Assembly (NCBI RefSeq): GCF_019112545.1 | Contig: NW_025064893.1 | Span: 816,776-880,775, forward strand | DNA: 64,000 bases | Source of the DNA: Guyanagaster necrorhizus | Lineage: Eukaryota > Basidiomycota > Agaricomycetes > Agaricales > Physalacriaceae | Reading direction: 5' to 3' | In this document: positions 57,201-64,000 of the stretch, piece by piece | How positions within the stretch are numbered: position 1 is the stretch's first letter | How the letters are laid out: each line of letters starts with the position of its first letter | The notes under the pieces: model-generated | The model's input: only the letters and a program-made list of their open reading frames with translations | Databases searched by the model: none | Told to the model about the DNA's origin: nothing | Made by a program: the position numbers and the translations under genes

Positions 57201-57218
57201 CCATCGCTGACGTTCCTC

Positions 57219-58994
57219 ATGGCATCCAAAGACAGTGCATCCGTGTCTCGTCACATTTCCGAAATTGCCTCTGTCATACTCGAAGAGAAAGCGAAAGGAC
57301 CATCCGAGTGGGAACGGAGACAATGGGCGAAGGCCAACAGGCACTTGGTGCGGACAAATGTCATTTTGATTATCGTTAGTTTTCATCATTTTCATCAAGG
57401 TCTGCGCTACATGTAAAGAGAACAATGTAGAATGCGAACCGATGGAAACAAGGATCCCTTGCAATTCTTCTGTCTGCAAACAGTCTGAAAGAGCCTGCAG
57501 CAAGTTCAGAGATGAACTATACGACCGCATTATCAAAAGGGTGCCAACATTGGACCGGGCGATGTTCGACGAAGTAATGTCTCCACAACGAACTTCCACA
57601 GAGTCTTCCGGGCTCTCCCTTAAGATTCCAGCTCTATGCCCGTCTAGTGCATCCGTTTCTCCTACAAAATGCGCGCAAAATTCGACATCATCAGGCGAGG
57701 TACAGTAACCCGACGTCTTTGAACTGTTTCAACGAAGTTTACCGCCAATATTGTACGGCAGACTTTGTCTACTTCTACCAAATCCAGTGAAGCGCATCCC
57801 AATAGCGGAATCCAGACGCCCAGTCAAAAGCTCATGGATAAAAGCCAAGAGAATGATGAACTCCAGATCGAACTCAAAAGTAAGCTCATTACCGTTCACT
57901 GAGAATTCGGGACTGACTAATTTATAGGCCTGAAAGCAGGTGGGAAATACTCAGTTTTCTGCTCTTTCTGCGGTGCTTATGGAGATTAAAAACACAGATT
58001 TGGACAAACAACGAGCGGAAATTCAATGTGAGTACCTGGCCTAATGTCAGAGAACTATAGATGAACATATTTACAGCGTTGAAGGTAGAATTTGACGCAA
58101 CTAAGACCGCCCTCGCAGGTACGCTACTCTATGTAATCATGTGCGAGTATTCACCAATGCATTCAGCTGCTAATGAACGAGCGGACCGGGAAACGAATCT
58201 TCGAACGGACATGATCCGAAGTCGCCTTCTCTCTTTCGCCCCATGTTTCCTTACTAATGATAATACCGAGCAGATGTAGTGCCACAAGAGCAAATTGACG
58301 CTTTGAAGAAGGAACTTGATGGTAATGACTTCAAGCCTCTTCTCTGAATCTTCGGCGTTGTTACATTTCGTATAGAGTCCCGACAACGGTTAACAGACCA
58401 GCAACAGATCCAGGGTCAGCTCAAGAGTATGTACCTGAGGAAATCGCCATCGATGCAGAGCCTGATCGTTACTATCAGATAAGATCCAAACTCTCCGAAG
58501 AGAGTTTTCAGAGCATGAGCACACAACCATATCCGCAGAGAAACATCGGTCCAAAGTTAATGGTACTCAACTTTCTTCTGCATCCCACATAGCACTTATG
58601 AGCTTCGATAGCCCTCCGCCGCCAAATCGAATCCGAACGCACTGCCCGGCTCCGGCTTGACCTTGGCGAGCTGTATCATACCAGATCTGAACAGGTACAC
58701 CTTACCAAAGCTATGGATGATTACGAGGCACAACCGGAGTCTTCAGTGTGCCACTTAGTGTCGGCTGTGCGGCTGCATCTCAAAGAGCTCGATGAGACAG
58801 TAAAGAGGAAAAGAAAGACTATTCCTCTGAGCTACGACAGGGTGATGGAGGTTATGAATGGAGGAAGTGGGGTTAAACTGGAGGAGAAGGAGGATACTAG
58901 CAGGGAGACAGATGCTAATGGAGACCGTGACGAAGAGACCTCGTTGGCCGCTCCTCCGCTCCCAAGAAAAAAGCGAAGGCTTGCTCGTGATTAA
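57219..58994 (+). CDS. Coiled-coil protein with a six-Cys cluster, copy 2 (multi-exon, possibly damaged)
   Basis: Starts MASKDSASVSRHISEI...SEWERRQWAKANRHL (copy 1: RVEAQKWAKSHPDTV). The cluster CATCKENNVEC, CNSSVCKQSERACSKFRDEL (57413-57510) matches copy 1 in spacing, and is followed by YDRIIKRVPTLDRAMFDEV (copy 1: FKRIVGRFPSLQRSAFDEI). Short coiled-coil exons run to a last exon with LRRQIESERTARLRLDLGEL, SAVRLHLKELDETVKRKRK, VMEVMNGGSGVKLEEKED and PRKKRRLARD, stop at 58992-58994. The joint just before the Cys cluster (57360-57405) needs either a very short intron or a frameshift repair, so this copy may be a pseudogene. Confidence 0.55.
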
Positions 58995-58999
58995 GAAAT

Positions 59000-59600
59000 A
59001 TGTCGTTTGTTCGTTCTACTTTGCTCGTTGCTATCGTAGTGCCTTGTTTTGTTGCTTTGAAATTCGATCTGTACTTATATGTTGTGTCATTAGCAATGGA
59101 AGGAGTTTAATGTCTTTTGAAATGAAGACAGACCGGTCATGCCGTTTGCTCATCACGCCGTCCTGATCAAAATATTAGAGGCAAAGGTGATACGGGATAT
59201 CAACATTCTGTAACATTCAGTCTCAGAATGACATCGATACCGGCGGGGCTCAGTGGGCATGTCAGCCTTACAACACAACAGCTTCAACTTGAAAATTAAG
59301 ATGTCAAAGACGATCTGGGAAGAATTAAAGGAAGTCATTGGGTATGCATAGAAACGGGTTTTTCAGTTTATTAGATTGTGTTCACAGTACAGGATATAGT
59401 CACAAATCGACGCAAGCACCGCTGCATGTCAGTGCCTTATCTTTGAGACCTAGAAGTGATGGAAGGTTCTCCCCACAGGGTCCAGAGAACAAGAAATGTG
59501 TGGTATAATCGATCGCTTTTCGGCAATTAAAAATAACGACGGTTCCCTCCTCTGTCCTTGACGATTTTGGGCTAAGCCAGGGGCAGGTTTAATCTATGAA
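59000..59600. other. Intergenic, no gene recognised
   Basis: Short ORFs only. Confidence 0.45.
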
Positions 59601-59640
59601 GAGAGCTCAGTTCAAGGACCATCATAGCGCGTCTCTCTCC

Positions 59641-60800
59641 TTACCAGCGACGAAGTTCCAACGACGAGAAGTATATCCGTTCAGTTAAGCGTTCGGGCGA
59701 TCCTACCCATCCTGTCGGGAATTCCTCCAAACCAGACGACCGCAGGCTGAAGAAGTCCGCCACATTGTCCATAACAATTCGAGCCATTCCAAGATGGTAC
59801 CGTAAACGAACTCTCCACTGATACATTGCCATCAGGGAGGGATGCCAAAGCCGGAGATAGAGAGTGGTGCGAGACTCGTTGATCTATTCACACCTAATGC
59901 AAAGAGTCTTGTAAGCGAAATCGTACATTTCAATCAGCCATTCCAGGACAACCTTCAATTCGTCGGAAGCGATCAGGTTGCCAAGCACCCCAAGAGCAAT
60001 TTGAGATAGACCGTCGATGCACTGTGTGATAAAGAGGGGAGAACAGCTGGATCCAAAGACGGCAGCAGACCTTCTCGAACTTTGGGCAAGGAAAGCGACC
60101 CAAGAGAGTTATGAGCTGCATTGTGATTCGCCGCCAGACATACGTTGAGCAGAGGACGTAAGATATGCTGCAAGATAAAAAAGAAACCGCCACTGACTGT
60201 TTTTCAGAATTGTGAGGAAAACTCCACACAGCGACCGGAGTCACCTTGAATGCCTCGAGAGTGCATACCGACTATGGATGCTAGATTAATAAAAGCGGGA
60301 ATTCTCGACTGAATGAAGACACCTGAGACGCCCACATTCCTTCGGGACCGCGACAAGCGGGAAAACCTAAGTGCCAAGCTTAGAACAAAGTCGGGTCGGG
60401 CTGGGATGTTCTACCTATCTGATCCTGCAGACGGGTCAGCTCCAACCAAGATAGCGATACTTTTTGCAGAAGCGAGACGAGTCAGGAACTCTTGAGATGA
60501 CACCGCTGTCGGAAGAGGACTCACTTCGGTGATAGCACTAATTACTCCCGCGTTTATATTTGAAGCGGTCCCGCAAAATGCGTGGGTTCCGAACAGATAT
60601 TTTTGACTGAGATCACTAGAAGCGCAAGTCGGCTGTAAAGTTCACTACAGCCGTCCTGAAAGGCTAGATACACATTCAAATCGGCAAGTTGTGTGCCTAG
60701 ACTAGACGACTTAATAGATGGAGAGTTCCGTAGCAGCCTGGGAAGTCCTGCGGCTGGTATCCGGGGACCATACATGTGCGTGAAGTGACAACATGACAAG
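59641..60800 (-). other. Possible hypothetical gene remains
   Basis: Several minus-strand frames in series look protein-like (LPRLLRNSPSIKSSSLGTQL at about 60740; FLTRLASAKSIAILVGADPS at about 60470; LLNVCLAANHNAAHNSLGSL at about 60110; DRFRRIEGCPGMAD at about 59945). Stops and shifts separate them, and no splice scheme joins them all. I see no recognised domain. Confidence 0.3.
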
Positions 60801-61338
60801 ATAAACCTTTCCTCGCGACGTTACTTTGAAGTTAGGACTGATCGTCATGAACGAATTGCCCAGTGTAGCTGGAACCTACGAGCCAGAGTATCAGATACAT
60901 GCACGATATCAAGATAATACGAGTGCTGCTCACACTATAGTTCTAGTTGTCCACTGGTTGTCCCACTGGCCAACGTGATGATCTTCACACCCAGGCCAGG
61001 CGTAACTTGCCAATTGATTGCCTTTTACACAGAGCACATATAATCGGGACGATGGTAGTCGTGGCATCGAGAGAGATGCCCAGGCGTAGGGAGTCTGTGG
61101 GAGTAGGAAAAACTAATAATAAGAGCAACCTCTGGTCCGACCATGGCAGCAGGTATCTAGATCGGGTTCACACCTGGCCCAACCTAACAGAGGAGAAGAG
61201 AAGGATAAATTGTCCACTTTCAGTTCTGCTAACTCCCTCTAAGACTTGATAGACGGCTAGAACTGCGGCCAGCAACCCCAGCGGAGCAGCGTAGAATCAC
61301 GAGGCCGTTTGCGTATGGCTCCCTGCCATCGTCCACGC

Positions 61339-62770
61339 CTAGCTGCTTGCTGCATATAAAGAACTGTCACAGGTCTGATTATCGAGGTATCTGTCGGTAG
61401 AGCTGATGAGACCAATGAGATGCATGGTGGTGGAATCAAAACGAGGAGGCGGCCGGACGCTGCTCCGAATCCTCCGCGACCCTTGTCGTTTTGCCCCCGC
61501 TCTCGAGTTTCTCCAGGCTTCGTCTTCCATTGGGGCGGCTCTGATATATCTGTTTGCACCTACGAAGAGGTCATGGGTAATCGAAGAATGGTTGCTACAT
61601 GATACAAAGGCAAACATGGCACTTCACTCCTTCGGTTCTTCCCTTTCCCTTGGACTGCTAGCACGGCTGTATTGCCCTCCTCCTCGCTTGGCAGGCCCTT
61701 TCAATGGATTTGCGCAAGGCAAGCAAACATTTGTGACTGTAATAATCAATTCACAACTGAAACCACAATAGAAAGCTCTCGAAGGACGTCCGAAGGCACC
61801 TCTGAAGCTCTGCCTAGATACACAAGCAGTTAACGATCCGACCACGTTTCCCATCATATCCAAAGCAATTCGCAACATCCTTTGCGACGGGCCCATACCA
61901 CACAATTTTATCGATCCAGGTTCCGGTGAATGGCAAGGTCCAGATACCTTACATGCTTACATGCTCAGAATCAAGAGTGCACTTGGTTATCTAGGCTTCA
62001 ACACGCCTTGTAATATCGAGCTCACGTCGAGGCTATGGCCAGACCTTTCACGTTGGATCTTAGGCTTTCTGACCGTCTACATACATGATCGACGACCCCG
62101 CTTCCTCGTTGACGTCGTTATTTCAAAACGATTCATGGTTTTCTACGACAAACCCCACATTCGTCGCGTTGCATGCACTTGTAGATCACTCTCAGTTGTT
62201 TCCCCTAATGGAGGACACGCTGGGATTCGTGCAGTGCATGACGAATACGGACGAATGCTGTGGCTGGCCACATGTATTCTGTGCTGCAACCGTCAGCGGT
62301 ATGGTTCCTGCAACGGTTTGACGATGCATTTCTTCCGGGCCAGCCTGACACAAGTGCGGTGGCTAGTGCCATGTACGAGATGCCAGTTGATAGAGCTCTC
62401 ATCGATCAACCCTCTTTGGTCTTTGTCACCTTCATCCACGAAGCATCTCTCCAGCTTGACGTGATTGGGGGTTATGTAGGCTATTCATCATCCGCGGCCT
62501 TTCGTTCGCCAAAAGTCCGTTAACAATACCCCATCATTCTGCTACCTCATTTCTCCCATAGCTGCGAAATCTCTTTGTAATCAGCGATAAATGCATGATC
62601 CGCAGCAAACAGAGAGAGTTCTACATCTTTCCTTCATCTGTCCTCTTGACTCATGCTCAAAGGATGAACCAGGATGGGTGTTGCAAGCCTTGGAACGACA
62701 TATGTTTAAGTTGATTCTCAAGACCATTCACTTCACTTCGAGTCTACAGAATCGTTAACTTGAATAGCGA
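61339..62770 (+). pseudogene. Unknown-family gene, copy III, broken
   Basis: Blocks on plus: PMRCMVVESK (61408), KALEGRPKAPLKLCLDTQAV, NDPTTFPIISKAIRNILCDG, PIPHNFIDPGSGEW (61770-61930), CNIELTSRLWPDLSRWILGF (62010-62070), SSLTSLFQNDSWFSTTNPTF in the next frame, GFVQCMTNTDECCGW, AVASAMYEMPVDRALI, VFVTFIHEASLQLDV to a stop at 62523, and later LQALERHMFKLILKTIHF (62690-62745). Frame changes occur between several blocks, some of which may be introns. It is the most complete of the three copies and runs opposite to copies I and II. Confidence 0.5.
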
Positions 62771-62779
62771 GGAAGAAAT

Positions 62780-64000
62780 CAACTTCCGAGGAGATTAGAG
62801 GTGCGCGCGCCGCGTGTCACTAAGAACGATGCCTTGATGATACAGCCTACCGTGAGCAAACTGTGCTTCGACTGTTTGCCAAGCTTGACGTACATTTTAG
62901 CGGCGGAAGACATCTGGAAAAGCTCCTGGACAGAGAGAAGACAGGGAAAAACGGCAGGTGCTTGAAGTCTCTCATAACCAACGCATCGACTGAGTCAATG
63001 GTTTACATAGATCCCACCTTGCTTTGCCAAATCGCCTGATAGATTGAATATGTCAAAGAGGACGGTGATCCATCCACAGAGTTATTGAATATCAAGAAGA
63101 CTGCGTGGGCATCGTCAGTCAAGCGTGTGTTCATTATTGACCACACATCGATGCCACTCCTCTAGCGTCAACCTATATCAAGTGCATCTCAAAATGTTAT
63201 TGGAGAACAGCGGCATCCACTAGTTGATGGTAACCATGAGTATTGTCGAGGTTCCCGTTCAGCTTGTATGTGAGGGTTCTCGGAACACAATTGGAAACAC
63301 ATGTATTGTCGGCCCGTCTGGGATGGTAGGCTGCAGGTGCAGTTTCACAACCGCCAGCGAGGGTGGCGCAACTATAGAAACCATGACTTACAAACATGAT
63401 AGCTCCTTAGGTACCGAAAGAAAGAGTGATCTACAAATTCATAACAACTCGATGCCGTTAAGTTGATTGTTATTAATTCATCTTACGGATGTCGAAGTAA
63501 GAAGTTCTCAGAGCTGTGCTGGCAGAGTCCGGACCATGCACGTAACACGCATCGCGTCTGAAACAAATCCCAAGAAGTAAGCTTAGCCCTGAGAGCCCTT
63601 CAGTGTATCGAAGTCGGCAACCAGAGAAAAGGAAAGGTGGTGAAGTGAATGATTGCTTGAATTATGTGACGAGCACCAGTTAGAAAAACGCACCTTTTTT
63701 TCGGATCGTCCGACGAGGGAAGTATCGCAATCAACTTTCTTGACGGCCAAACCAAGCAGATAGAAGCAAAGCATGAATTAGTCATTTTTAACTCCTGTCA
63801 GATCCCTCTGAGACTTCGTATATAAACTTAACCAATACTATGGCTAGAGCTCAGAACTCGTAGGAAGAAGCGATGCAAAACATAATTTTACGGTTATCTT
63901 CGATCCGTTGGTGTATGCCTCCCATCTTCCACGCAGAAGAGACCAACTGCACATATGAGTCTGTAACGGGTCTAGCTATGGTCATCTGCCGGTAGTTTTT
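62780..64000. other. No gene recognised
   Basis: Only short ORFs to the window end; none supported. Confidence 0.4.

Noticed and set aside
1..64000. CRISPR arrays, bacterial operons, riboswitches, rRNA
   Set aside because: None seen; the window is eukaryotic with spliceosomal introns, and no regularly spaced repeats or rRNA signatures were noticed.

Overview
This window looks like a nuclear contig of a filamentous basidiomycete, probably an Agaricomycete. Host genes carry many 45-60 nt GT-AG introns, and there are families of BTB/POZ, F-box/LRR and coiled-coil proteins, a STE7-type MAP kinase kinase, a BBC1-type actin-patch protein and a many-exon MFS sugar porter. The LTR elements are chromodomain Ty3/Gypsy elements (chromoviruses). 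All calls come from reading the sequence, without database searches.

Positions 1 to about 22,330 are a nested stack of Ty3/Gypsy elements with no host gene. The oldest layer, D (+), is heavily mutated and nearly free of CpG. Element C (-, also CpG-free) sits to its left and appears inserted in it. Element B (+) sits in the pol of C. The non-autonomous element A1 (-) sits in the integrase of B. A solo LTR (12,680-13,138) and a nearly intact autonomous element, A2 (-, 13,312-20,938, 5-bp target duplication TGAAG), interrupt the integrase/chromodomain end of D. A2 encodes an N-terminally membrane-anchored ORF ('ORF X') that overlaps gag for about 1 kb in another frame, then gag, then pol in the -1 frame with one premature stop. 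Remnants of ORF X persist in A1 and C, so this overlapping gene is a real feature of the lineage and is the most interesting observation here.

Positions 22,330 to 41,000 hold host genes, mostly on the minus strand: two BTB pseudogenes, a 15-exon sugar porter, an intron-containing tRNA-Val(CAC), a small basic protein gene (+), a BBC1-like gene, an F-box gene, a truncated and a full BTB gene, and a gene that shares the BTB proteins' cysteine-bearing tail.

Positions 41,000 to 64,000 hold an F-box/LRR gene (+) and its pseudogene, a small hAT-like MITE with an 8-bp target duplication, three broken copies of an unrecognised family (44.1-44.95, 47.75-49.0 and 61.3-62.8 kb), two more F-box/LRR loci, a small secreted protein gene, an oppositely oriented pair of coiled-coil genes with a six-cysteine cluster, and between that pair a STE7-type MAPKK gene. 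The rest is gene-poor or holds only short unconvincing ORFs.
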